64,000 nucleotides of DNA, from NCBI GenBank assembly GCA_002591745.1, contig PDLQ01000014.1:59217-123216 (forward strand), read 5' to 3'. The translations under genes were made by a program, and so were the position numbers. Below the pieces are notes generated by a model. It did not search any database, was not told the origin of the DNA, and saw only the letters and a program-made list of their open reading frames with translations. The DNA comes from Lewinellaceae bacterium SD302 (lineage in GTDB: Bacteria; Bacteroidota; Bacteroidia; Chitinophagales; Saprospiraceae). Of the stretch, positions 51,067-58,726 are shown one piece after another. How positions within the stretch are numbered: the stretch's first letter is position 1; each line of letters begins with the position of its first letter.

Positions 51067-51085
51067 CATTGCTACTTTGTCAGCC
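51067..51085 (+). repeat. 19-bp motif before prfA
   Basis: CATTGCTACTTTGTCAGCC, 82 bp before the prfA ATG and facing it. A copy of the element's 3' half (GGCTCCTGAAGTGGAAGCC) follows at 51109-51127. Confidence 0.8.
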
Positions 51086-51167
51086 ATAATGAGACTTATT
51101 GTTTTAAGGCTCCTGAAGTGGAAGCCATAAAAACCATTACCTTCGCGCTCCACAACCATTATTTTCC

Positions 51168-52238
51168 ATGCTGGACCAGCTCGCCGCCATTTACAACCGT
51201 TATAAGAACATCGAGGAGCAGCTCGCCGATCCCGAATTGGTAGCCGACCAACAACGCTACACCAAAGCCAGCAAAGAGTACGGTAAATTACGCCCTGTTG
51301 CCGAAGCCTACCTGAATTACAAGGAACTGCTGGAAAACATCGAGACGGCCGAAGCTATGCGTAAAGACCCTGATCCTGAAATGCAGGAGATGGCCCAGAT
51401 GGAACTGGGTGAGCTCAACCCCGCCCGCGAGGCTATGGAAGAAGAGCTGAAGATCATGCTCATCCCCAAAGACCCCGAAGACGAACGTGACGTGATCGTG
51501 GAAATTCGCTCCGGGGCTGGTGGTGACGAAGCCGCTATTTTCGCCGGTGATCTCTACGATATGTACAAGCGTTACATCGATAGCCAGGGCTGGAAGATCG
51601 AGGTGCTGGATGAGAACGAAGGCACCGCCGGTGGTTTCAGCAAACTCATTTTTGAGGTCAGCGGAGAAGACGTTTACAGTAAGCTTAAATTTGAAAGCGG
51701 GGCCCACCGTGTTCAGCGGGTGCCCAGGACCGAAAGTCAGGGACGCGTCCACACCAGCGCGGCTACCGTGGCCGTGATTCCGAAAATGGAAGTGGAGGAC
51801 ATTGACGTCCGTAAATCCGACCTCAAGATCGATACCTTCCGTGCTAGCGGAGCCGGTGGACAGCACGTTAACAAAACGGAATCTGCGATCCGGATCACTC
51901 ACTTGCCAACGGGAATCGTGTCCGAGAGCCAGGATGGACGTAGCCAGCACAAAAATAAGGAGATCGCTATGGCTCAACTGGTTCAGCGAATCACCACCGC
52001 ACAGCGGGAAGCTAACCAGAAAGAACTATCCGCCACCCGCAAAAGCCTCGTGGGTAGCGGCGACCGCTCCGAGAAAATCCGCACTTACAACTATCCCCAA
52101 AACCGGGTGACCGATCACCGCATCGGCCTCACTCTCCACAATTTGGATAAGATCATCAGTGGCGATCTTGAGCCCGTTATTGAAGGCTTACAAGTTGCGG
52201 AGAACAGCCGGAAAATGCAGGAGGGGGAAGTGGGGTAG
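51168..52238 (+). CDS. prfA: Peptide chain release factor 1
   Basis: A 356-aa class I release factor that ends translation at UAA and UAG. The catalytic GGQ is residues 230-232 ([10 protein letters not shown]); its glutamine is the substrate of the PrmC encoded at 39098. The codon-recognition tripeptide reads P186-R187-T188 ([10 protein letters not shown]), the P-x-T form of RF1. The x differs from the Ala of E. coli, which is a common kind of variation; SPF of RF2 is absent, so this is RF1. The N-terminus ([21 protein letters not shown]) and the C-terminus ([17 protein letters not shown]) are complete. Confidence 0.95.
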   Translation: MLDQLAAIYNRYKNIEEQLADPELVADQQRYTKASKEYGKLRPVAEAYLNYKELLENIETAEAMRKDPDPEMQEMAQMELGELNPAREAMEEELKIMLIPKDPEDERDVIVEIRSGAGGDEAAIFAGDLYDMYKRYIDSQGWKIEVLDENEGTAGGFSKLIFEVSGEDVYSKLKFESGAHRVQRVPRTESQGRVHTSAATVAVIPKMEVEDIDVRKSDLKIDTFRASGAGGQHVNKTESAIRITHLPTGIVSESQDGRSQHKNKEIAMAQLVQRITTAQREANQKELSATRKSLVGSGDRSEKIRTYNYPQNRVTDHRIGLTLHNLDKIISGDLEPVIEGLQVAENSRKMQEGEVG

Positions 52239-52254
52239 TGCAAGCTATAAACCC

Positions 52255-53235
52255 TTACTCCTTTTTAAAAAAGAAATATTCGGCTACCCGCGGATTAAAA
52301 GTAACACTAATCGCCGATCGGGGTCGCTTTTCCAACGTCAGAGGAATGCTATTACGGCCATCCTCAGTCCGCATACCGTTGAGGTCTGCCGTTAGTCGGA
52401 AACTGTCGGGCCGAATCTGGTCATAGTTACTTTGTAAGACTCCGACTTTCAGCCGAACCTGTCTCGGGAAAATACTGAAACTATCCCGCGCCGGTGGATT
52501 AATGACTTGAACGGGTACGAAGAGTTCTTTTTCCGTAAACACCTCAACCTGCTGCTGAACTTTCACTTTGCTCAGTATTGGAGCGATGGTTTCTGTCCCA
52601 CGGCTCAGGCCGATCTCCTGGTTAATGTTGCTGGCAACATTTTTGAGCCTTAAGGTATCGGTTGGCCAGTAGGTCAGACTATCGAGTTTTGAGACAGGGC
52701 CCCAAACTTCCACGCTGTCTGGTACAGTCGTAAAGGAGGTTTTACCCTGGAATCCCTCTGCATAATCAACTTGAGTGTTGACAACTATCGGTATGATCTT
52801 ACTGGCTTTGGTCTCCGTTTCCAGGGTGACCGGAAAAAACATCAGCTTATCCAGTTCTGTTTCAGAACTGTAAAGGGATTCGCTGACTACTGCACTCAGG
52901 TCGACCTGAGTAATAACCTTGCTGTCCGCCCGATTTCGGTAAATACTGACATCAATGACCGGCTGAAAAAAATTGGACCAGAGTAATTCCCAGCCGGGAC
53001 CGGAAATGGTGGCTTCTGCGTCGCTGGTTGGCGCGGAAAGCAATACTTCGTCTTCGCTGACGACGTAAGAAACCCTTACTGGCTTTTTAATGGTATGCTC
53101 CTCGGTCGTCAGGTTGATGACCAACCAGAAAATGAAGGCGATACCGATACAAACGGTCAATTCCCAACGACCTTCCTTAGGGATGCTGGGTAGCAATCGC
53201 CGAAGTAGTTGCCAGGGTTTTTCGGGAGTGACCAA
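52255..53235 (-). CDS. YbbR-like domain protein
   Basis: A 326-aa membrane-anchored protein. One membrane segment (about 26-44, LTVCIGIAFIFWLVINL) is followed by YbbR-like beta repeats outside (about 50-260), with PVEL-type stretches such as DSVEVWGPVSKLDSLTYWPT. YbbR/CdaR proteins regulate diadenylate cyclases in Firmicutes; in Bacteroidota the function is less clear. The gene stands 10 bp after yajC on the same strand, in the order DUF1573-yajC-YbbR common in Bacteroidota (family knowledge). It is tail-to-tail with prfA (17 bp apart). Confidence 0.85.
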   Translation of the reverse strand: MVTPEKPWQLLRRLLPSIPKEGRWELTVCIGIAFIFWLVINLTTEEHTIKKPVRVSYVVSEDEVLLSAPTSDAEATISGPGWELLWSNFFQPVIDVSIYRNRADSKVITQVDLSAVVSESLYSSETELDKLMFFPVTLETETKASKIIPIVVNTQVDYAEGFQGKTSFTTVPDSVEVWGPVSKLDSLTYWPTDTLRLKNVASNINQEIGLSRGTETIAPILSKVKVQQQVEVFTEKELFVPVQVINPPARDSFSIFPRQVRLKVGVLQSNYDQIRPDSFRLTADLNGMRTEDGRNSIPLTLEKRPRSAISVTFNPRVAEYFFFKKE

Positions 53236-53245
53236 AGTGTTGCGT

Positions 53246-53554
53246 TTAAGCTTTCTCGCTTGGGTAAACTGCGTCGGTGAGTTCCTTGGAAATTGCGTTT
53301 CTGGTCACCCGGATGTAGGTTTTGCCGTCTAGTTCCAGCGTAATGATCTGGTCATCCAGCTTGTTTATCTTCCCCAGGATGCCACTGGAGGTAACGATGT
53401 TTTGGCCCTTGTGCAGATCGGCCATGAAAGTTTTTTGCTCTTTACTGCGCTTACGCTGTGGCAGTACGATCATGAACACGAAAACACCGATCATGGCCAG
53501 AAAGAAAAGAATATTGGTCATGCCGTCGGCGGCCTGGAGGAAAAGGGAGGGCAT
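53246..53554 (-). CDS. yajC: Preprotein translocase subunit YajC
   Basis: A 102-aa single-span membrane protein of the SecDF-YajC complex. The N-terminal membrane helix (about residues 12-32, GMTNILFFLAMIGVFVFMIV) is followed by LPQRKRSKEQKTFM and the core domain with GQNIVTSSGILGKI and ITLELDGKTYIRVTRNAI. The ATG at 53554 precedes the helix as in the family; an open extension upstream is not credible. Operon with DUF1573 upstream and YbbR downstream. Confidence 0.92.
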   Translation of the reverse strand: MPSLFLQAADGMTNILFFLAMIGVFVFMIVLPQRKRSKEQKTFMADLHKGQNIVTSSGILGKINKLDDQIITLELDGKTYIRVTRNAISKELTDAVYPSEKA

Positions 53555-53713
53555 TGCTGCGTTAATTTTGGTGGTGGTTCTAAGCACTAAGGTCGTTAAA
53601 AAACGGGGATTGCTATGAGCGTTCGGACCGAAATCCCCAACGTTTTTTAGGGAAACAGGGTTCGCTATCAATTTGATCGCCTCTGCCTATTGAGTTTAAA
53701 GACTCGAAACAGT

Positions 53714-54184
53714 TTACTCCTCTACAATGCCGCGCATGACTACCTGGGTCTTGGCCGGGTATGTATTGGCCGTCAGGGTCACGGGTTTATGCTGCTTACC
53801 ACTCTTGTTCTTGGTGTCGAATTCTACTGAGATGGTGCCTTCTTTTCCGGGCATGATCAGGTGCTTGGGGTAGTCGGCTACGGTACAGCCGCATGTGGAG
53901 CGGGCGTCGGAAATCAGTAGCGGGGCATTACCGGTATTCGTGAATGTGAAGTTCTTCTTCACGACTTCCCCACTTTTGACGCGACCAAACTCGTAACGAC
54001 TTTCCTCAAAACTCATCACTGCGATATTGGTAGTATCAATCTCGCCCTCACTCGTGATCGGATTGCGGATGATGTCGGCGTTGGAGATTTGCTGGGGGTT
54101 GTCATCCTGGCTTACGGCCCCGGTGGTGTCGCTTTCACAACTAAGGAACAGGATGAAAAACAAGAGGACTGAAAATCGGTACAT
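53714..54184 (-). CDS. DUF1573 lipoprotein
   Basis: A 156-aa exported protein with a lipoprotein signal (LFLSC, Cys about 15) and a DUF1573 domain of about residues 60-150, an Ig-like fold. Diagnostic stretches are YEFGRVKSGEVVKKNFTFTN, RSTCGCTVADYPK and GTISVEFDTKNKSGK. The paired cysteines in CGC are usual. Function unknown, but the gene is regularly located before yajC in Bacteroidota, so it may belong to an envelope biogenesis unit. A 19-bp motif copy lies 84 bp upstream and faces it. Confidence 0.9.
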   Translation of the reverse strand: MYRFSVLLFFILFLSCESDTTGAVSQDDNPQQISNADIIRNPITSEGEIDTTNIAVMSFEESRYEFGRVKSGEVVKKNFTFTNTGNAPLLISDARSTCGCTVADYPKHLIMPGKEGTISVEFDTKNKSGKQHKPVTLTANTYPAKTQVVMRGIVEE

Positions 54185-54267
54185 ATATAAGGTCTCTGAA
54201 ATGATTGGGCGAAGATAATTGGAAACGCAGAAGTAAGACTGGTAGTTGTCCGACGCTTTTCGATTTA

Positions 54268-54286
54268 GGCTAACAAGGTAGCAGTG
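54268..54286 (-). repeat. 19-bp motif before the DUF1573-yajC-YbbR unit
   Basis: Minus-strand reading CACTGCTACCTTGTTAGCC, 84 bp before the ATG at 54184, facing it. Confidence 0.75.
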
Positions 54287-54357
54287 CTCCTAAATAAACG
54301 TCGTTGACTTAGCTTCGGTAGTAGCCACAGAGAATAAATGTTCCTGCAGCAATTTTG

Positions 54358-54374
54358 CATTGCTACCTCGTCCG
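54358..54374 (+). repeat. Degenerate 19-bp motif on the aroK side
   Basis: CATTGCTACCTCGTCCG, plus strand. Its 3' half is replaced by the sequence that leads into the MITE-like element at 54397. Confidence 0.5.
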
Positions 54375-54396
54375 ATCTGGTATCTAGCCGGGCATG

Positions 54397-54562
54397 CTAT
54401 ACTCCCCTCGGGCACACCAGGTGATTTTTGACGGCCGCTTTTTCCGCCTGACTTCACCGCCGAGCCTTGCCGTAGCTATGGCTATGCCTTCATCTCGCCA
54501 GTTTGCCAGCCGATAAAATCAGCTCGTCAAATTTTCACCTCTTGTGCCCGAAGGGAGTATAG
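54397..54562. mobile_element. MITE-like element with 37-bp terminal inverted repeats
   Basis: Ends CTATACTCCCCTCGGGCACA (54397-54416) and TGTGCCCGAAGGGAGTATAG (54543-54562) are near-perfect complements, extended inward to a total of about 37 bp (54397-54433 and 54525-54562) with a few mismatches. The interior of about 90 bp is non-coding and partly palindromic. No transposase and no clear target duplication is visible; it lies only 47 bp before the aroK ATG, so it probably contributes to its leader. Confidence 0.7.
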
Positions 54563-54609
54563 TTAAAAAACGACTAAACTTTAAGTTGCTCCTCGTAGTT
54601 GAAGCCATA

Positions 54610-55131
54610 ATGACGCATCACCTCTACCTCACCGGTTTTATGGCTTCCGGTAAAACCTACCTTGGCCGACAACTTGCTCAACTGCTGGAATGGGATTTCA
54701 TTGACCTGGATGACCTCATCGAAAGCCGTACGGGAAAGAGCATTACCGAAATTTTTACTACGGAAGGAGAAGATCGTTTCCGGAGACTGGAAAGTGAAAC
54801 CTTACGCTCGTTATCGACGCTGGAAGAAACAGCCGTAGTTTCTTGTGGAGGAGGAACACCATGCTACCTGGGAAACCAGGACTGGATGCTGGAGAACGGT
54901 AAAGTGGTTTTCCTGGACGTCAGTGAGGAGATTCTGACCGAACGCCTGGTCGCCGGAGCTGCCCATCGACCACTGGCCGCCGAGCGAGCCGATCTCACCG
55001 ATTTCATTCGTGAAAAACTGGCCTCGCGGCGACCGATCTACGAAAAAGCGCACATTAGGCTGGTTATCGACAATCCTAATGCCCCCGTGGCGCGTTTACT
55101 TTATGAACAACTCGCTAAAGACGGGTACTAA
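54610..55131 (+). CDS. aroK: Shikimate kinase
   Basis: A 173-aa enzyme that phosphorylates shikimate in aromatic amino acid synthesis. The P-loop is GFMASGKT (residues 9-16), followed by FIDLDDLIES with the shikimate-binding Asp, EDRFRRLES with Arg, and SCGGGTPC, which holds the Gly-Gly-Gly. The lid stretch carries HRPLAAE and the adenine loop SRRPIYEKA. The ATG at 54610 gives a normal N-terminus; the frame is open for 22 more codons but they run into the MITE-like element. The 3' half of the dispersed repeat (TCCTCGTAGTTGAAGCCATA) precedes the ATG directly. Confidence 0.93.
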   Translation: MTHHLYLTGFMASGKTYLGRQLAQLLEWDFIDLDDLIESRTGKSITEIFTTEGEDRFRRLESETLRSLSTLEETAVVSCGGGTPCYLGNQDWMLENGKVVFLDVSEEILTERLVAGAAHRPLAAERADLTDFIREKLASRRPIYEKAHIRLVIDNPNAPVARLLYEQLAKDGY

Positions 55132-55264
55132 TTAAAACTCTTTCTTTAATAATTTCCGTGGACTAAAGTGCACTGATGCCACAACTGATTGTCAATGTGT
55201 ATTGGCGTCACTTCTACTTAGCTATTGACCTCGGAAATTGCCAGAGAACTATAAAACAGATACT

Positions 55265-56671
55265 ATGTTTCGTTTCGCCGCCTTGCTGCTGCTCGCTACT
55301 CTTTCATTTTCACTTTTCGCTCAAAAAGACGCCCCCAAGGACAAGGAAGGGATGTACTTCGTCGCTTTTAAGAATAAAAAAGGCACACCTTATAATATAG
55401 CCGAACCGGAAGCTTACCTCAGCGAACGCGCCCTGGATCGCCGGGCGAAGCACAATAGCCCGATCACCAAACTGGACCTGCCCGTTACACCAGAGTACGT
55501 AAACAAGGTAGCCAGTACCGGAGCCACCGTTTGGCTAAAGTCCAAGTGGATGAACGGCGTCGTGGTGCGAGCCACCGATGCCCAAATGAAAAAAATAGGC
55601 AAGTTGTCTTTCGTCGATGACACCTATTATACTGCTCCTGCCCAGTACAAAAAAACCGCAGGCCTGCCCTATATTCCCAATCTGGACCGCCCGGCCCCGG
55701 TAGTGGAAATGGTTCCGGTGAACAAGACCTTCTATGGTGCCGGTTACCCGAATCTGGCCCGCCTGGGTGGTGATAGTCTGCACATGGCTGGTTACCGTGG
55801 AGCCGGTATGTTGGTGGCCGTACTCGATGGTGGATTCCCGAAAGTGGGCTACAAAGATTTTCTTGGCTACGATGATGCTGCCTATATTCCCGCCGGCTGG
55901 GATGTGGTGGAGCAGGACAGCTCAGTATATGACGGTGGAACCCACGGAGCCATCGTGCTCAGTACCATGGCAGCCCATCATCCCTTCTTTTTCGTGGGCA
56001 TGGCTCCGGAGGCCCGTTACGTAGTTTTCAAAACGGAGAATGGCCGGGGAGAGCACTGTCAGGAAGAGATTAATTTCGCTATTGCCCTGGAGGTAGCCGA
56101 CTCGATCGGAGTGGATGTAACCAACAGTTCCCTTGGCTATACCGTATTCGGAGACGAAAACATGAACTACACCTACGAAGACATGAACGGCCGCACCAGT
56201 CCCGCTTCCATCGCCATCGACCGGGCCTTCGACCGGGGAATGATCTGCGTGACCAGCGCCGGTAACTCTGGAGGTGACAAATGGAAGTATATCAGTGCCC
56301 CGGCCGATGCTAATAAGGCTTTCTCGATCGGTGCACTCAACGCGGACGATGACAGCCGCGCTTACTTCAGTAGCTTCGGGCCAACGGCCGATGGTCGTGT
56401 TAAGCCCGACGTCAGCGCTCCCGGTGTAAGCATCGTAGCCGTAGATGGCGGCGGCCGGGGACTTACCGGTGCTAACGGCACATCCCTTAGTTCACCTTTG
56501 GTCTGTGCTCTGGTCACCTGCCTGTGGCAAGCCTACCCGGATGCCACCAATCAGGAGATTCTGGACGCTATCCGCAACACCGCTAGTCAGGCCGATCGCC
56601 CTGACGGAGAACTTGGCTACGGGCTACCAGACTTTACCGCCGCTTACCGCTACCTGGCAACCCGTCCATAA
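55265..56671 (+). CDS. Secreted subtilisin-like serine protease (S8)
   Basis: A 468-aa exported peptidase. Signal peptide about 1-19 (cut at LFAQ), prodomain about 20-165, catalytic domain about 170-460. The triad is Asp188 (VAVLDGGF), His227 (GGTHGAIV) and Ser407 (NGTSLSSPL), with oxyanion Asn334 (SAGNSGG). No T9SS sorting domain or other C-terminal extension is present, unlike many relatives, so export by the Sec pathway into the periplasm or outer surface is the default reading. The ATG at 55265 begins a typical signal peptide (MFRFAALLLLATLSFSLFAQ); the nine upstream codons are not needed. It ends at the terminator at 56680-56726. Confidence 0.92.
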   Translation: MFRFAALLLLATLSFSLFAQKDAPKDKEGMYFVAFKNKKGTPYNIAEPEAYLSERALDRRAKHNSPITKLDLPVTPEYVNKVASTGATVWLKSKWMNGVVVRATDAQMKKIGKLSFVDDTYYTAPAQYKKTAGLPYIPNLDRPAPVVEMVPVNKTFYGAGYPNLARLGGDSLHMAGYRGAGMLVAVLDGGFPKVGYKDFLGYDDAAYIPAGWDVVEQDSSVYDGGTHGAIVLSTMAAHHPFFFVGMAPEARYVVFKTENGRGEHCQEEINFAIALEVADSIGVDVTNSSLGYTVFGDENMNYTYEDMNGRTSPASIAIDRAFDRGMICVTSAGNSGGDKWKYISAPADANKAFSIGALNADDDSRAYFSSFGPTADGRVKPDVSAPGVSIVAVDGGGRGLTGANGTSLSSPLVCALVTCLWQAYPDATNQEILDAIRNTASQADRPDGELGYGLPDFTAAYRYLATRP

Positions 56672-56679
56672 TCGGAATC

Positions 56680-56726
56680 GGCCGCCGGGTCAGCGAATTG
56701 TTGACAGCCCCGGCGGCCAATTTTTT
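56680..56726 (+). terminator. Rho-independent terminator of the subtilase gene
   Basis: Perfect 10-bp stem GGCCGCCGGG (56680-56689) with CCCGGCGGCC (56709-56718), followed by AA and six T. It closes the subtilase transcript before the candidate RNA gene. Confidence 0.85.
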
Positions 56727-56869
56727 AGTCGCTGCTTTGGAGGGCTTAGACACTGCAAATTTGATACTTGATTAAAATAAAAATGTTTAATTGACTGTCT
56801 TTTATTGGTTTAATCAAATAATTTACACTTGTTGTATTCCCAAAACCAAATAAGATTTTGTATGAATTA

Positions 56870-57097
56870 TTTGTTAAGAAGCGGCCTCCTTGCTACTTTT
56901 ACATTTGTAAGGCGGTAGCATATTAAGGTTTGCTTTTCTCCGTATTGACCGCCAAAAGTGCTCGTTTCGTAAGCGACGCAACACAACTAAATTGCAATTA
57001 GAATCAGTCGGTGAAACGTACATTGTTCACCCTGTCAAGATATTTTTGGTATCAGTAAGTTGAAAAGAGCCCCGCCCGATTTGGCGGGGCTACTTTT
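56870..57097 (+). ncRNA. Candidate small RNA with own promoter and terminator
   Basis: A transcript of about 185 nt is suggested. TTTG (56870-56873) lies 20 bp before TACTTTTA (56894-56901), and TACATTTG (56900-56907) is an exact match to the Bacteroidota -7 element TAnnTTTG. The expected RNA starts near 56910. It has a first hairpin GGCGGT/ACCGCC (56911-56916 with 56948-56953), a second GGTGAA/TTCACC pair near 57012-57033, and ends at the strong terminator 57068-57091 with a T run. No open frame fits. The subtilase has its own terminator upstream, so this is not simply its 3' UTR. It could also be a leader of the Fic gene. Confidence 0.45.
57068..57097 (+). terminator. Rho-independent terminator of the candidate small RNA
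   Basis: Perfect 9-bp stem AGCCCCGCC (57068-57076) with GGCGGGGCT (57083-57091) around a 6-nt loop, followed by ACTTTT. Confidence 0.8.
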
Positions 57098-57167
57098 GTC
57101 TCAATTTTAAATTGAGCGCAAAAATTTAACGATTTATGTGTATAGTGAGCAATTATTTGTAAATTGA

Positions 57168-58664
57168 GTGTATTCTAGATTTGATAAGCGCAATATCTTG
57201 ATCGTACACCAGGAAATCATCTTTGGTAGTGATGATCCGGCAGAGGCCCGGAAAATTGGTCAATTGCTTAGAGCAGATAAGATCAGGAAACTGCTGCCCA
57301 GGACCTATACCAGTAATCTGACCGATTCACCGGAGAAGATCGTAAGCCGTCACCTCTTTCCGCTCATTGAGCACCTCTTTCCCAAAGCGACCCTTTCTCA
57401 TCGCTCGGCCTTGGAGTTTCGACCTACGCCGCTGGGTAATCTCTACCTGACCAGTCGCCAAAGAAGAGTCTATCGTTGGCCCGGCGTAAACCTGCGTTTT
57501 ACCGATGGCCCACCGGCTATGCTGGATGACCGGCCCATTTATGGTAGCCTTTCGGCCAGTTCCCTCGAACGTGCCTGTCTGGAGAATCTGTTACCTAGTC
57601 GACTGGTTGAGGGTGAGCGCAGGGTAGTAGACCGAACTGTTCTGGAAAACAAGCTACTCATGATCATGGATACCCGAGGAGAAGCCGGTCTTCAGGCTTT
57701 TCGTCAGCGGTCCGAAGAAGTCGCCGACGCCTTTCGCTGGCACCGCGCCCGCGCCGAGTTGGGCAAGATCATTGGCGCGCTCTTATCCACTCGCCCAACC
57801 AAAGTGTTACAATCGCCCGAGGCCCGCGCTCGTGCTACAGGAATTCCGTTTGATGCGGACCGTAGCGAACTGTTCCGCCTGCTCTCCGCAGAATTGATGA
57901 GCCGGGAGTGGCCGGATCGACCCACAAAAACCGATACGGCCCTGCGCTACGCCAATCTGGCTTTTTACGAGAGTTACTTCTCCAACTTTATCGAAGGCAC
58001 CACCTTTACCGTCGGCGAGGCCCGCCAGATCATCTTAGAGGGAATCGATCTGCCGAATCGGAGTGGAGATGCTCACGATATTCGGGGAACTTATCAGTTG
58101 TGTTCAGACCGTCGTGAGATGGACACCATCCCCACCAATGGTAAGCAACTACTGGAAATTCTCCGTTATCGTCACCGGGTGGTCATGGGCGGCCGGCCGG
58201 ACAAGGCTCCTGGTGAATTTAAACAGCGGGCCAATCGGGCCGGCAGCACTTATTTCGTTGAGCCGGATAAAGTGGTCGGCACTTTACTGGAAGGATTCAA
58301 GTACCTGCAACCGCTTCGCCATCCGGCCCAGCGCGCCATATTCATGATGTTTTTGATCAGCGAAGTTCACCCCTTCGAAGATGGTAACGGTCGCATTGCC
58401 CGCTTGATGATGAACGCCGAACTGAGCCACGGCGGCCAGTCGAAGATCATCATACCCACCGTTTTTCGCGAAGATTATTTACTGAACCTCCGCAAGTTGA
58501 CTCGTCAGCGTAAGCCCGCTTTTTTTGTCGATATGATGGAAAAGGCCTGGCGCTACGGTCATTGGCTGGAACCGCTGGACCTGGATGAATTGTACCTGCA
58601 ACTTCAAAGTAGCCATGCTTTTTTGGAAAGTGATGAGGCGGCGATCGTCTTGCCGGAAGATTAA
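57168..58664 (+). CDS. Fic family protein with AbiEi-like N-terminal region
   Basis: A 498-aa protein. The C-terminal half is a Fic domain: the active-site motif is HPFEDGNGRIAR (His401), which normally transfers AMP to a hydroxyl of a target protein. An inhibitory-helix motif SNFIEG (Ser272, Glu276, Gly277; S/T-x3-E-G/N) lies before the domain, so the enzyme is expected to be self-restrained. The N-terminal 200 residues (RTYTSNLTDSP, SHRSALE) resemble the winged-helix AbiEi-type region found in similar proteins (moderate certainty). The start GTG at 57168 comes right after an in-frame TGA; no ATG fits. No antitoxin gene is adjacent. Confidence 0.88.
   Translation: MYSRFDKRNILIVHQEIIFGSDDPAEARKIGQLLRADKIRKLLPRTYTSNLTDSPEKIVSRHLFPLIEHLFPKATLSHRSALEFRPTPLGNLYLTSRQRRVYRWPGVNLRFTDGPPAMLDDRPIYGSLSASSLERACLENLLPSRLVEGERRVVDRTVLENKLLMIMDTRGEAGLQAFRQRSEEVADAFRWHRARAELGKIIGALLSTRPTKVLQSPEARARATGIPFDADRSELFRLLSAELMSREWPDRPTKTDTALRYANLAFYESYFSNFIEGTTFTVGEARQIILEGIDLPNRSGDAHDIRGTYQLCSDRREMDTIPTNGKQLLEILRYRHRVVMGGRPDKAPGEFKQRANRAGSTYFVEPDKVVGTLLEGFKYLQPLRHPAQRAIFMMFLISEVHPFEDGNGRIARLMMNAELSHGGQSKIIIPTVFREDYLLNLRKLTRQRKPAFFVDMMEKAWRYGHWLEPLDLDELYLQLQSSHAFLESDEAAIVLPED
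58605..58618 (-). repeat. Partial 19-bp motif at the 3' end of the Fic gene
   Basis: CAAAGTAGCCATGC, which matches the GCATGGCTACTTTG part of the copies at 25146 and 47188. It is only 14 bp and could be chance. Confidence 0.3.
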
Positions 58665-58726
58665 TCTTCGGTGGTTTATGCATTTTTGTAATTGGAGGCA
58701 TCAAGGAGGTGCAAAATCCAAATAGT

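Noticed and set aside
51723..51735. Release factor with altered stop-codon specificity (PRT in place of PAT)
   Set aside because: P-x-T with a variable middle residue is normal for RF1, so this does not imply a changed code.
54544..54609. Extended N-terminus of shikimate kinase
   Set aside because: The upstream codons lie in the MITE-like terminal repeat and the P-loop is already at the usual place with the ATG at 54610.
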